DNA of 64,000 bases, taken from Skeletonema tropicum (Eukaryota > Bacillariophyta > Thalassiosirophyceae > Thalassiosirales > Thalassiosiraceae). The DNA lies in the NCBI GenBank assembly GCA_037178625.1, contig CM074129.1, positions 3,658,001 to 3,722,000 on the forward strand, given 5' to 3'. Position 1 is the first letter of the stretch, and every line of letters begins with the position of its first letter. A program made the position numbers and the translations under genes. Of the stretch, positions 49,779-61,417 are shown one piece after another. Under the pieces are notes generated by a model. The model worked only from the letters and a program-made list of their open reading frames with translations, was not told the DNA's origin and ran no database searches.

Positions 49779-51530
49779 TCAGGACACGGCAACTACCGCA
49801 CCAGCATCAATAAAGTACCAAACCTCACTCTCCTCAGGCGTACAAACTGACTGAAGTACACATGCCTTTCGAACTCTCTGCATTCTTGTTGCTGCTGCTG
49901 CCCCTTTCTTCTTGTTGGAATTCAAGTTGCCATTCTCAGTTGCTGATTCACCACCACCACCATTATCATTGCTATTACCACCAGTAGATATTTTCGCCAT
50001 CAGTCCATCCTTCCGATGTAAAATGAACCGTGTCGTGACACAATTCGACCATATCAAGCCAAGCGCAGGTACAATCTGATTCTCATTACCACGCTGTCCC
50101 ATCATCGAAGACAAAGGCGGCGGTGGTGGCCCCTTCAACAATCCATCATCCGAAGGAATACTCGTCGTAACCTGATTCGTAATCACAATGGGTACATCGT
50201 ACACATCCGACATTTTTCGCAATGCTGATGATAATTGGAATAATTTACAACTGCGATTTTGGTGAAAGATGCTCGATTGTTGATTGTAATTCAAAGATGA
50301 GGAGGAGGATTGATACTGTTGGAATAATGGATCAGAAAAACGAAAAAAGTTGGCTATACCGTCAAATGCAATCAAGCCTATCCTCTCACTGGTTGGATAG
50401 TGCTTGTTCGGCATCAGTGATTGTTGGTGCCGCTGCTGATCTTGTTGTTGTTGGGGATTGATTCCGTGAGACTGATTCTTCAAAATGTTCGGTAAATGAA
50501 TCTCAATAAATTCAATAAAGTCATCTTCATTCTTGAGTGAGAGGAGCCATATTCGTGATAGAATAAGTTCCACTTCACCATTATCATCTGGATTGTTGTT
50601 GTTGTTGGTGGGTGGTAAACGATGATGCAACATTTGATGTAATCGTGATGCAATTTTAGATTGTGGGATGCCTTCTCCCATGGTAATATAAATGGATGTA
50701 TAGTAATTGGGTTGATCGTTGCTATTGCTGCTGTTGTCACCAGCCGTCTTTGGAAACAACAACGGTGTCAAAGCACAAGTCATACAGAGACTCAGACACA
50801 TTTGAGTTTTGCCCGAGCCTCCCTCTCCGGATATCTCGTTGATTCCCGTGCCCAGCTCCCATACACCTTGTTGCTGCTGCCGCTGCTGTTGTGGTTGAGA
50901 TGGCATTGGATCACTCTTCTGTTTCAATTGAGACTGTATCATACGTTGAAAGAGGAACAATCTTGGCCTTACTGCAAACTCTCCATTATTATTGCACGAA
51001 TCATTCCCAATAATGTGGTGATGCTGTGGATGATCATTATTTTGTCGCCATAGCTGACGCCATTGTTGATTCGATCTCAACACTTCCAATGCTGATTTAG
51101 AGGAAGGAGCTACCAATGTCGATGTACTCATTCCTCCTCGTTGTTGTTGTTGTTGTTGTTGTTGCTGCCGTCGGTGGTGGTTGCGAGTTTGCACTGCCTG
51201 CAATCGATATTTTTCAATAAATTGCTTTCGTTTGTAACTGTTTGGATCTCTATCTAAAGTGGATGTTGGATTGGTTGTAGTTTGTTTTTTGTACGGATTG
51301 ATGATTGTAGACGCATTGGCATTGCTGTATTGATGTTGCTGTGGTCTTACAGACGTTGTTGTTGATGTTGTGGCTGTGTTGGTGATACTGCACGAATGAT
51401 CCGCGCCGATATTGTTATCATTATTGTCCTCCTGAATTGGAGATTGAGAAACAGTAGACGATGAAGATGAGAGATGCTGCAGTTGCTGTTCATCGGCTGA
51501 TGTTATTGATGGATCTGTCATCATTTCCAT
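49779..51530 (-). CDS. RAD51-paralogue-like recombination ATPase (XRCC3/RAD51C type)
   Basis: A 583-residue protein with ATG at 51530-51528. The first 190 residues are low in complexity with a run of nine glutamines (CAA/CAG tract near 51140-51165). The RecA core follows: GINEISGEGGSGKTQMCLSL (Walker A, about residues 228-242), YYTSIYITMGEG, HLPNILKN, RIGLIAFDGIANFFRFSDPL (Walker B at about 385), VPIVITNQVTTSIP, and ALGLIWSNCVTTRFIL. The order and the ITNQV...LGxxWxxxVxTR signature are those of RAD51 paralogues; XRCC3 is the nearest I can suggest. It would act in homologous recombination in the nucleus. Asparagine- and glutamine-rich insertions interrupt the core loops. Confidence 0.8.
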   Translation of the reverse strand: MEMMTDPSITSADEQQLQHLSSSSSTVSQSPIQEDNNDNNIGADHSCSITNTATTSTTTSVRPQQHQYSNANASTIINPYKKQTTTNPTSTLDRDPNSYKRKQFIEKYRLQAVQTRNHHRRQQQQQQQQQRGGMSTSTLVAPSSKSALEVLRSNQQWRQLWRQNNDHPQHHHIIGNDSCNNNGEFAVRPRLFLFQRMIQSQLKQKSDPMPSQPQQQRQQQQGVWELGTGINEISGEGGSGKTQMCLSLCMTCALTPLLFPKTAGDNSSNSNDQPNYYTSIYITMGEGIPQSKIASRLHQMLHHRLPPTNNNNNPDDNGEVELILSRIWLLSLKNEDDFIEFIEIHLPNILKNQSHGINPQQQQDQQRHQQSLMPNKHYPTSERIGLIAFDGIANFFRFSDPLFQQYQSSSSSLNYNQQSSIFHQNRSCKLFQLSSALRKMSDVYDVPIVITNQVTTSIPSDDGLLKGPPPPPLSSMMGQRGNENQIVPALGLIWSNCVTTRFILHRKDGLMAKISTGGNSNDNGGGGESATENGNLNSNKKKGAAAATRMQRVRKACVLQSVCTPEESEVWYFIDAGAVVAVS

Positions 51531-51644
51531 CGCTGTTGCTTTCTTGGGAGTTGGCAGTTTATTGTTATTGTGATAAGTAGAGTGCAGTGGCCATATTTTT
51601 TTCTATCCGTTATTATTCAATGACGCTTGACGCGCGGCAATAGG

Positions 51645-52193
51645 TAGCGTAATGGAATTTCACCATTTTTGGAGGGGGTTGAAAATTGCAGGTTGAAATT
51701 TCAGAAATTTCAGAAATTTCAAGGGATTAAATTTCACTCTAGCTTATCCTGAGATAGTCGTAATACTTTGCACTCTGCAGTCAACACATCACTCTAAGAG
51801 AGACTGTCAGCAAGCTTCTACCCAAAATAAGAGCCATCCGCGCCCAAAATCATCTGGTACATGCCAATGCAGGAACACGCATGTAAGCTGAATTACTACG
51901 AAGGAATAAGTAATACTGCATTGTTAGTCGCCAGCATTTTGGTGAAGAGTTACTCTCCGCTGAGTTGACAAACTCATCATCTGGATGGTGCGTGGTGTTC
52001 TTTGGGGTTTGGTGGTTGGTGGAATGAAGGGTCTTAGGTTATTTTTGTGCTACGTGTTGGTTCAGTACCATCCGTTCGCGCCAGAATTTTTGTGAAATTT
52101 CATTGTTGGCCAAAATTGGTGCAACTTTCACCCTGTAAATTTCACGAAAGTTGCAGTAGTGAAATTTCACCCTTTTGAAATTCCATTACGCTA
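51645..52193. mobile_element. 549-bp hAT-like MITE with 8-bp target duplication
   Basis: The terminal TAGCGTAATGGAATTTCA at 51645-51662 is exactly inverted at 52176-52193. Flanking GCAATAGG at 51637-51644 and 52194-52201 is an 8-bp direct repeat, the duplication size of hAT elements. The interior repeats GAAATTTCA/TGAAATTTC words near both ends. No transposase is encoded. It lies upstream of the RAD51-like gene. Confidence 0.85.
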
Positions 52194-52201
52194 GCAATAG
52201 G

Positions 52202-52938
52202 TCGACAATCTGAGTATGTAGCCCGGCTCTTCAATGTATTGCGCTTAACACTCTCCGATATTACTTAACCCAGAATAAAAATGAGATGGTAGCGCTTCAT
52301 CGTCGCCATTTCCAAGCAAATAAACTCATAGATAGATATGTAGTACTACACATCGATGTTGTTGGTTGTCAGTATCAGTTGCATCTGGCGGGAAAAAATT
52401 GGCACCGGTGCCTGTCTCAAAACATCACACAAAACACTAACAAAATGATCAAAGTCATGAATTTGGCCATAATACTCGACAAAAATGCATAGAACAGCCC
52501 AAATAAAGAATCCCAAACAATATATATACATCATCTGATGCAGAAGAGATTAAAATTCGTCGAGAAAGAGCACCTATCGACGAATTTAAGACCAATACCT
52601 GCTATTTCGAGCTAGAATGACGCATGCCTGTGCTGCTTCTGCTATGCGAATATACTACATATAACGTTGACCAGTGATTCTATCGAAAGGTATGAGTCTC
52701 TGCTATCATATTATGGGCGGGGAGTGGGTTGGGAGGGCTATATGGACGCGCAGAACCAGCATTGGATGGGTGTAGAATCGATTTGTTGTGTTTTGTACTC
52801 CTAAGGAGATTCGAGTTAGTGCCATTTTTTCCTTGGTGAAATTTTTTTCCGCCAGCTAGCTAGCTACCAGTAGCACACGGAGAAGATGAGAGGATCATCA
52901 AACAGCTCCTGAATACCATCCTAAACTAATCACTTATT

Positions 52939-52977
<39 letters not shown>

Positions 52978-53437
52978 ACTGATGATTGAGATGCGATGCG
53001 ATGAAAGCGATCATACCTTGCATATATCAAAATGAGTGGGGTATTCTACCATAGACAACACGTCACATCCACCTTACCCGGCTCCCTATTTTGCACTTCG
53101 CCGCCTTCGCAAGGAATCAAATCCTTTCTTTTAAAAGTTCTGCTTCAAGCGTAGATGAAGATACTTGTGATCGTGGTGGAACAGTCCAATGTTTTGCGAT
53201 TTACTCGTTGTGAGTAAGTCGTACTCAAAAGTAAGTATGTGAAAGAAATCGCGTAGTTTATGTGTGTAGGCCTTTCTAACGAATGTTGTACCACATGATG
53301 GTATGTTGTGTCTTCTTCATCAACGCAACATGCCCACATGATGTCAGAAGATATGTACTTAGCAGAATACTCAGTTTATTTGTCAGTCCAGTCTACAGTC
53401 CAAAAAAGCGCAACCCAACAAAGCACAAGTGGCATAA
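52202..53437. other. Long intergenic region with a poly-A tract
   Basis: About 1.2 kb without a convincing gene. It holds 31 consecutive A (52945-52975) and a GCTAGCTAGCTA tandem near 52856-52866. The promoter and probably the first exon of the downstream ATPase must lie in the last few hundred bases: for example, ATG at 53156 followed by a GTGAGTAAGT donor near 53212 is a candidate, but no acceptor could be fixed. Confidence 0.4.
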
Positions 53438-56400
53438 GCACAAGCAAACAACTTACATGGACGAGATGATGATATCAAATTATTACGGAGCAAATTTCGG
53501 GAGCTGATTAAGAAGAAGGATGACAGCAAAGGAGTTGCTGCTCGAAATAATGATGGGCGTGATGATGAGCCCAACCCTAACAAACAATCTACCAACAATA
53601 TAGTTCTAGTCTTTGGAACATCCGGCACAGGCAAATCTGCCCTCATCCGCAAAGGCTTAGGAGACCCCGCCGCCAAAAATGGATACGCTTTTGCCTCTGG
53701 CAAATTTGATGAGAAATTGTCCAGGCCACTCTCCGCATTCTCTGATGCCATGACTAGTCTTGCCAAGCACATTACGATATTTAGTAATGAGAAGGGAGGA
53801 TTGTCTATCGCGACATTGATACGAGATGAGATTCAAAATGAGTTTGATGAAGAGGATGTGGAACACCTACGTCGTGTGATGCCCAAGTGCGCAAAGTTAT
53901 TGGGACTGGGAGTGGTAGCACTAAGACAAAAGTCATCAATGGCAGCAGCTCTTTCAAATAGTTCCTCCATTTCAAAGCTGGGCAGTTTGAATCTCCCGGC
54001 CGGTAAAGAATCCATCGCACAAATGCACCATGCGATCAGACGATTATTGAAAATCATTTGCTCAAACTTGAAGGGTGTGATCTTATTCATTGACGATTTA
54101 CAGTGGAGCGATACAGCAACGTTGGATCTATTGAAGAGCATCGTATTGGATGGAGAGATCCCAAGTCTTTTGATTGTTGGCGCTTACCGCGAGGATGAAG
54201 TACCAGAGTAAGTGATCATTGATTACCGATTATATGTTCATGTATTTGTGACTTATGATATAACTCCCCCTAATACTTTCATAACACCACAGCCACCACC
54301 CCCTTGTACTCCACATTGGAGATATCGAGCAAATGAATGTGTCGATCACGAAGATAAAGATTGGCAATCTTGGCGTAGACAATGTCATACCTCTTGTTGC
54401 TGAAGCGTTGGGAATGGATGAGGACGATGACAAAGTCATATCATTGGCAGAAACGATACACAAAAAGACAGACGGCAATCCCTTCTTCGTTTTGATGTTT
54501 CTCAGATCTCTGTATGACGAAAAGCTCCTACAGTACAATTTTGGTGCGTTGAAGTGGACTTGGGACGATGAGGCGGTCAACTCAAAGATAGTCACCGAGA
54601 ATGTAGCTTCTGTCCTTGTAAACAAGATGACTCGTTTGCAGGAAGCGACACAGAGGATGCTCATGGTGGCCTCTTGCCTTGGTGCTACTTTCCGGTTATC
54701 GGCTGTGCTGCAGGTAATGAAAAACCTCTCTCAGGCAGAGATGGGGTCATCGATGAAGGCCTCGAAGCGATCAGTTTTTGCTGCTTCTGCAAAAATTGAA
54801 AGCTCCTCAGCTTCCCTCCTCACTACTCACATGAGCGACTCCGACACAGATGTAGATGGTAGTGATTCTTCATATGCAAGTTCGATTGAAGAATTAGAAG
54901 TAGAGAGTCTGTGTGAAGTGGACAACGAAGTGTGCCATTTCGTGCACGATCAGATCCAATCGGCGGCATTTGAACTCATCAGTCCAGATCAAAGGGACTC
55001 ATTCCGAGGTAGAATCGGTAATATTTTGTTGCAGCGCCTTTCTCCGGAAGAACTCGAGGCTAGCCTCTTTGAGGTGGTGGGCCTACTAAACTGTGCAGCA
55101 TCCAAAGTCACTGACGAAGAACGTGATGAGTTGGCAATAATGAATCTACAAGCTGGAATCAAGGCATCCGAAAATGCAGCATTCGACACAGCCAAGGTAT
55201 ACTTCAAGGCAGGTCGTGAGGTGCTTGGGTCAAGAGGCTGGGAGGGAGATTATAGCATCATGCTGAATTTATGCAGCCATGGAGCGAACGCCTGTTATGC
55301 AACAGGCGACTTCGACACTATGAATGAGCTTATTGACGAGGTGTTGAGCAAAGATATCGATACAAAGGAGAAGTACATAGTGACAGATATCAAAATGAGG
55401 TCATTGATGTCCGCAGAAAAGTGGACTGAGTCAATCAATGTAGCACTTGATTTCAGACGTCAGCTAGGATTGCCAACTCTAAAGAAGAAGCCAGCGTCCA
55501 AATTCACCATTATCATAGAATACTTTCGAGTGAGGAGATTGTTAAAGAACAAGACAGCTGAAGACATTGCTAACTTGCCCAGACTTGAAGATGAATTATA
55601 CGAAATGGGGCAAAGAATGAACGAGCATCTTGGTGCATCCGTATATCACGTTGAACCAACAATGTTCCCACTAATAGTCTTTCAATCGGTCACGACTTCT
55701 TTGAAGCATGGCTTAAGTTCTTCATCGTCCTCTGACTTTGCTGGACTTAGTGTTTTGCTCTGTGGACCTTTTGGCAAACCACATGAGGGTATTGAGATGG
55801 CCAAGGCAACAGAACTGATGCTCGAAAAGCCCGGTACCGGTATGCGGAGAAACGCTTGTTTCACGCTTTACGTTACACAGACCTTCTGCTACCACTGGAT
55901 ATCGCCGCTCCAGGATACTATTGCGCCATTACTGAAGGGGTATCAGATAGGACTTGAAACCGGCGAAAATGTAAAATCTGGTTGGTGTCTTTCTGCTCGT
56001 AGTAGTCACCTATTCTACATTGGTCGACCACTAGATAGCATTCAGAAAGAACTCGAAGCGACTATCCCAGTATTGGCACAACTAAAACAAGAGGACGCGA
56101 AGCTGAGAATCACCGTTAATTTGGCGAAAGTCAAGAAGCTTCGTGGCATCGATGCTGGAGCTGCTGATGAGATTTTTGACTCTGCGTTGGCAAAAGCAGC
56201 ATCAGGTGGCATCGTCGCTCTGTCTGCACTTGTAAATTTTTCGAAGCTAGAGATATTTGTCTTGTTCCAAGAGTGGAGAGAGGCAATTGACTTGGTTCGA
56301 AAGGCGGGTAATGTTCGACTTTTCTTGCAGGGCACATTCGCTTCAGTTCGATACACTTTCTTGGAGGCACTGACCTATCTGAAAGCAGCACAATCAGCAT

Positions 56401-56753
56401 CTGGGTGGAAGAAGAGACAATTGAAAAAATCTGCGCTCAAAACAATTCAAATCATTCAAGGTTGGGCGAAGAAAGGCAATGTGAATGTCGTTCATTATCT
56501 ATACATCCTAGAAGCGGAGCTTGCTGTGCTAAATGGACAGATCAAGAAGGCCAACAACAAGTTCAATGATGCAATTGTTACATCAAGTAGGAATGGATTC
56601 ATACATGATAGAGCTTTAGCACACGAGCTGGCGAGTTTATATTTCAAAGCCCAGGGAGATGATAATTGGGAGAAATATCACATTGAACGCGCGAGGGCAT
56701 GTTACGAAGAGTGGGGTTGTCTTGAAAAGGTGAAACAGCTTAGCTCAATGTGA
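53438..56753 (+). CDS. STAND-type (AAA_16) signalling ATPase, 5' end unresolved
   Basis: The frame is open from 53438 after a stop; no in-frame ATG precedes the ATPase domain, so an upstream exon is missing. Exon 53438-54207, intron 54208-54292 (GTAAGT...CACAG), exon 54293-56753; the join gives EDEVPD-HHPLVLHI. Early motifs match the AAA_16/STAND family: NLHGRDDDIKLL (the GREKEI box), VLVFGTSGTGKSALIRKGL (Walker A), FASGKFDE, then GVILFIDDLQWSD (Walker B) and ADxxTxxxNPFFV (here KTDGNPFFVLMFL). The C-terminal 700 residues are helical, TPR-like, with no kinase, cyclase or histidine-kinase module visible. In bacteria and diatoms such ATPases often precede a kinase or cyclase; this one may signal through its helical repeats. 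Confidence 0.75.
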
Positions 56754-56942
56754 ATATGTTTTAATGATAGGAGAGTGAAGAAATAATGATAAAGAGACAA
56801 TAGTAGAAGACAGATTGATAGATACTTCTACTGACAGTTTCTTTTCTTACCAACTTTTCTAGACGCGCATAGGTGAATGCATTGCCTTCCAATCTCTGAT
56901 AGTGACCCAGAACCAGAAGAGATAGTGCGGTTCGTTGCATAA

Positions 56943-57171
56943 CCAAGCCAAGCACCAAGCACCAAGCACCAAGCACCAAGCACCAAGCACCAAGCACCAA
57001 GCACCGAGCACCGAGCACGAAGCACTAAGCACTAAGCACTAAGCACCAAGCACCAAGCACCAAGCACCAAGCACCAAGCACCGAGCACGAAGCACTAAGC
57101 ACTAAGCACTAAGCACTAAGCACCAAGCACCAAGCACCAAGCACCAAGCACCAAGCACCAAGCATCAAGCC
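56943..57171. repeat. Heptamer minisatellite (CCAAGCA/CTAAGCA)
   Basis: About 30 tandem 7-bp units, mostly AAGCACC with blocks of AAGCACT and occasional GAGCACC/GAAGCAC. Two similar blocks (CCAAGCA...CGAGCACGAAGCACTAAGC) occur in succession, pointing to local duplication. It trails into CCCAGCTCCAGCCC-type repeats to about 57212. The long frames across it (MLGAWCLVLGAWCLV...) are artefacts of the repeat. Confidence 0.9.
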
Positions 57172-57506
57172 CAGCTCCAGCCCAACTCCAGCCCAGCCAG
57201 CTCCAGTCCAGCATGACACAACAAGCATCAAGCAAGCAGGCTGGCGCGGCGGTGGGGAGCGGGAGCGGGGAAGTCGCACCGGTATCGTTGAAAACGTACC
57301 CATTTTTCGCAATTCGAACTTGCACTTTATTTCCACTGGAAATCATCGACATCGGCGCAAAGATGACCATTATCGCTCCAAGACCAGCCCTCGCTCTGTA
57401 GCATTGTCTAATGACAATAGAGATTGAGTCAAGCAGCATCGGCCATACATAGAATCAGCATTAAGATCGTCTGCACACAATACTACTAGTAGTCGAGAGG
57501 ACAATT

Positions 57507-58779
57507 ATGCCATCGCTACGCCAATCACTATCCAAAACAATGCTACGCCAATTCCTCCTAACCCTCCTCCTCCTCAACGTCGGCCACCACACCATCCACG
57601 CCGCCGAGGACTTTTACAAACTCCTCGGTATATCCCGCAAGGCCACGCAGAAGGAAATCAAAAAGGCGTACCGGTCCAAATCACTCGAGTTCCATCCCGA
57701 CAAAAATAAAGGTGAGGGGGCGGCGGAAAAGTTTGCCGAGATTGCCTATGCGTATGAGGTGTTGACGGATGAGGAGAAGAAGGAGATTTATGATCGACAT
57801 GGCGAGGAGGGGTTGAAGCAGCATGAGCAGGGACGGGGACAGGGGGGTGGACATGGTGGGTTTGATGATATATTTAGTCATTTTGGGTTTAACTTTGGTG
57901 GGGGACCGGGAGGTGGTCGACAACAGCGGGAGCAGAGTACGCCCAATGTTAACATTCCATTACGAGTATCACTCAAACAATTGTATCTGGGGGATACCAT
58001 CGAGGTTGAGTATGTAAGACAAACGCTCTGTGTCAACTGGCAAGAATGTATGAAGGCCAATCAAGAATGTCAAGGCCCGGGAGTTCAAGGTCCGCATGCA
58101 GCAAATAGCTCCAGGGATTTGTACAGCAGGTCCAACAACGGGATGAACGATGTGTTGCACGAGGAAAAATGTGGAGTTCGAGTTGTCGGGCCTTGTCCGG
58201 AGGGTACAGACGCAGAGTGAGAAGATTGAGTTGACGATTGATTTGAATAAGGGGATGTATCCTGGGGAACCTATTACGTTTGAGGGTGTGGCGGATGAAA
58301 AGCCGGGGGTGAGTTTCATTGTACTGTGTTTGTTTGTTTACTGCACAAGTGTACTCGTTGTTCAATCAAGTTGTTTCTAACCTTTTACTGCACTCGAAAA
58401 ACAAACACTGGATTATCAGATGAGTCCTGGCGATCTAAACTTTGTGGTAACACAAGAAAAACACGAATATTATCATAGAGAAGGAGATCACTTGTACGTC
58501 ACAATGGAAATTCCACTAGTCGATGCCCTAACCGGGTTCAAACACGAATTCGAACATCTCGATGGGCACAAATTCGTCGTCAATGTCGATGGTGTAACAG
58601 AGTGTGATCATGTCATGCGTGTGAGTGGAAAGGGTATGCCACGTCGAGGAGGTCGGGGTGGATATGGTGATTTGTTTATTACGTTTGATGTGGACTTTCC
58701 AGAAACGTTGACGGCGGATCAGAAGAAGGGTATTCGACAGATTTTGGGTGGACGTGGTGGTGGAAGTGATGAGTTGTAA
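57507..58779 (+). CDS. DNAJB11: ER-lumenal DnaJ (ERdj3/DNAJB11 type) with clustered frameshifts
   Basis: ATG 57507. A signal peptide (FLLTLLLLNVGHHTIHA), J domain with HPD (EDFYKLLGISRKATQKEIKK, EFHPDKNKGEG), Gly-rich linker and the ERdj3 substrate domain start YVRQTLCVNWQECMK. Between about 58089 and 58204 the expected ERdj3 sequence runs through several frames: pieces such as VRMQQIAPG, FVQQVQQRDERCVARGK and QTQSEKIELTIDLN appear only if four single bases are skipped (near 58089, 58117, 58192 and 58203). Exon 1 then ends at 58308 (GTGAGT donor), intron 58309-58419, exon 2 58420-58779, ending GGRGGGSDEL, an ER-retention-like SDEL. ERdj3 recruits BiP to clients. As printed the frame stops at 58220. 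Confidence 0.8.
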
Positions 58780-58912
58780 GGCGATATGGATATTGTACAC
58801 AATCAACAACACACTGAAAATACAAACTCTTGGCTCATTTGTGTCAATGACCTGGATAACAATAAATAGATTTACATGAAGCAGAAACAACCATCGTCAG
58901 CAAAAGTGTAGA

Positions 58913-60971
58913 CTAATTTATACTAGCAGGTCGATGCCAATGCTCCAAGTCAGGCCATTCATAGTCTTCCTCATATGCCTTTCCATTCTCAAAGTCGCAG
59001 AATATTTGCATTGCCATTAAGAACATTTCTTTCTCTGACTCGTATTGGGGAGACCCACGTTCATTGTCACTGTCGAATTCTCTTGCGACACATCCATCAC
59101 CAAAATCCTTCAGTATGCGAGAAGTCTTCTCTTCATTCCTCCGTTCCTTACTGTTATGTTGCAAATTGGGATCTATAAAGCTATCCACTACCTTTTGCGG
59201 AATCAAACTTTTCGGAGGAGGTATGACATTGCATTTATCTGTAAGCTGATTCTTTATCCGTTGAACTTCCCTTGCAGGGTCTTTCATCACCGCCTCATTC
59301 GTTGAGAATACACGGCACAATCGTGCAGAATTTTGAATGGCACGCATATTGTAAACAATCCAAAGTCGCAATCCATGCTCTAAATATACACCAGAGTCAC
59401 GCTTTTTCAGTGACATTGCCACCTCGAGTGGATGACGATAGGTAAACACGATTGCTGGCTCATCGTCCAATAACTTCAACCAAGTCGGCAATGCAATACA
59501 CATGCGCGGGTCTTTTTGCAGATATGGCAATGTTTTGAGATGATTGTTGAGGAATTTCAACGCTCGCTTTCCTTCGTCAAAGTCAATTCTACCCTGTAAT
59601 TTGTCACGTAATGCCTGTTCACTGTCGTAGTTGACCACGTTGTAACTCCATCCCATGTGTTGTGCTTTGAAGAATTCATCATTTTGTAAGACTACGTCAA
59701 TCCGTTCATAAAAGCCCTGGTGGATGGAGAGTAATATGGAAAGAAAACAAACATGGTGATATGATGTGATGAAGTGAGAATCATTGCATTATGTACGTGT
59801 GTGTATGTCAAAGACATGTACGATATTGCCACAAAGACAGCAAATAAATAAATGTAAATCTCACCTTTTCATTATCAAAACTTGGCATGATCAAAGGACC
59901 ACCAGTCTCATAACCAAACCCTTCCACTAAAAGCCCCGAAAGCATACTTGTTCCAGATCGATGCATTCCCAAGACAATGAAGCCTGGTCTCTTGTTTTCG
60001 TTTCCTACGTTCGCATTATTCTCCATGTCAGTATTGTTGTTTTCAATGTCTTCTTCTTCATCAGTGTCACTACCAACAGCCTGATTCCATGCCTTCAACG
60101 AATCCGTCCAATGCTCATCATGTCCCCTATTATTCGCAACCAAACCAGCCTGATGCTCATACATCTCCCCCTCAAACTCCTCCACCACCTCTTCCAACAA
60201 CATACTCACCTTCATCACATCCTCCCTACTATTACTCCCAAAGTTATTCAATTTGTTCAACAAATTCTGTTCCTTCTCTTGTAATTCTACCGCCTCCTGT
60301 CGTGCGGCTACCTTTGCCGATTCTTCCCATTGTACTGCCCGTTCTTTCAAAGTACCCAATTGTTCCTTCATTTGTTGGTATTGATGTCGTCCTCGTATAC
60401 TTTCAAAAGATGCCCCCTTGTGTACATGTTGAGTAATGCCGATATCATCATCGGTGGGGAGTGGTGTATCAATGGACGAATAGGATATCATGGGTAGAGT
60501 ACAGAACAGGAGGAGGAGGTAGGTCGATGTGAAGAGAAGGAGGAGGTAGATTGATATTTTGGTGAAGGATATGTAGGATGTGAAGGTGGTGGGTGGTCGT
60601 GGTTTGTTTGGGCGTTTGGTTGTTGACGTGTAGTGCTTGTTGACATTATTGTTGTTATTCGATGCAGTATCAAAAGATGATGATGTGAAGTGATCATTGT
60701 TATGTCGATCTATATTGGTGAGTGCTTGAGAGAGACTTGATAAAAAACTCGTTTCAAGCGGCTGCCGCTGCTGCTGCTTTGAATAATTTCGAGAAGGAGA
60801 TTCGTTGTTGTTTATTCGACTACTACTACTGCAATTGTGCTGTTGGTGCAGTGGCTCTTCATCTGTATTGAAACCACCTCCTGTGTTGTTGTTGTTGTCG
60901 CCAATGCTTCGAGCTGCTCGACGGGAGGCTGCTGCGGCTCGTCGTCTCTCTCTTGGCGACGAATATTCCAT
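58913..60971 (-). CDS. Golgi-type sulfotransferase, two exons
   Basis: Exon 1 60971-59865, intron 59864-59717 (GTGAGA...CCACCAG), exon 2 59716-58913; the join reads PSFDNEK-GFYERIDVV in phase 0, giving 636 residues from ATG 60971. The N-terminus is cytosolic and low-complexity, followed by a membrane segment at about 138-158 (IYLLLLFTSTYLLLLFCTL), i.e. a type II protein. A coiled region (KVAARQEAVELQEKEQNLLN) precedes the catalytic domain, with the PAPS 5'-phosphosulfate loop GFIVLGMHRSGTSMLSGLLV near the end of exon 1 and the 3'-phosphate motif in exon 2 (AIVFTYRHPLEVAMSLKKRD). It transfers sulfate from PAPS to a glycan or protein in the Golgi; the acceptor is unknown. Confidence 0.85.
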
Positions 60972-61149
60972 TGCTCTTTACTATTGCATTGCCTCTCGTT
61001 GTCAGCGAGTGAATAAGAAGTAGAACCGTTGGATTACTTATGTTGGGCTGATCGATTTCAACTTCGTGTCCATCTCAAACACCCACGTCCACTTTTCGTT
61101 TTAACAGATTCATGCAAAATGCAAAGATAGCCCGCTTAATTTACGCCAC

Positions 61150-61197
61150 GAATATAAGCGGATATTCGCTTATATCCGCGAATATTCGCTTATATTC
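61150..61197. promoter_or_regulatory. Near-palindromic AT-rich motif upstream of lipoyl synthase
   Basis: GAATATAAGCGGATATTCGC followed by TTATATCCGCGAATATTCGC and TTATATTC: the two halves are nearly inverted and the word ATATTCGCTTATAT occurs twice directly. It lies 70-115 bp upstream of the LipA start and about 180-230 bp from the divergent sulfotransferase start, so it could be a shared regulatory site or a hairpin. Confidence 0.4.
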
Positions 61198-61266
61198 TTG
61201 CTGCTTATTTTCTGACGTTTCTCTCTCTCACGCACTCCTACCTATCACCAACAAAGCAAACGACCC

Positions 61267-61383
61267 ATGGCGACGCTCCATCACTACGGCCGAGCAGTCA
61301 TTGCTCCACTCCTACAATCATCATGTCGACAACAACCATCGCGATTAATATCCTCCACTACAGCTGCTGCATCGTCAAGTTCC

Positions 61384-61417
<34 letters not shown>

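Noticed and set aside
52945..52975. A31 tract taken as a retroposed cDNA tail
   Set aside because: No processed-gene sequence precedes it and no flanking target duplication was found; a simple homopolymer is enough.
56761..57439. Repetitive GAWCLVLGAWCLVL frames on the minus strand
   Set aside because: Translation of the 7-bp minisatellite; no coding signal beyond the repeat.
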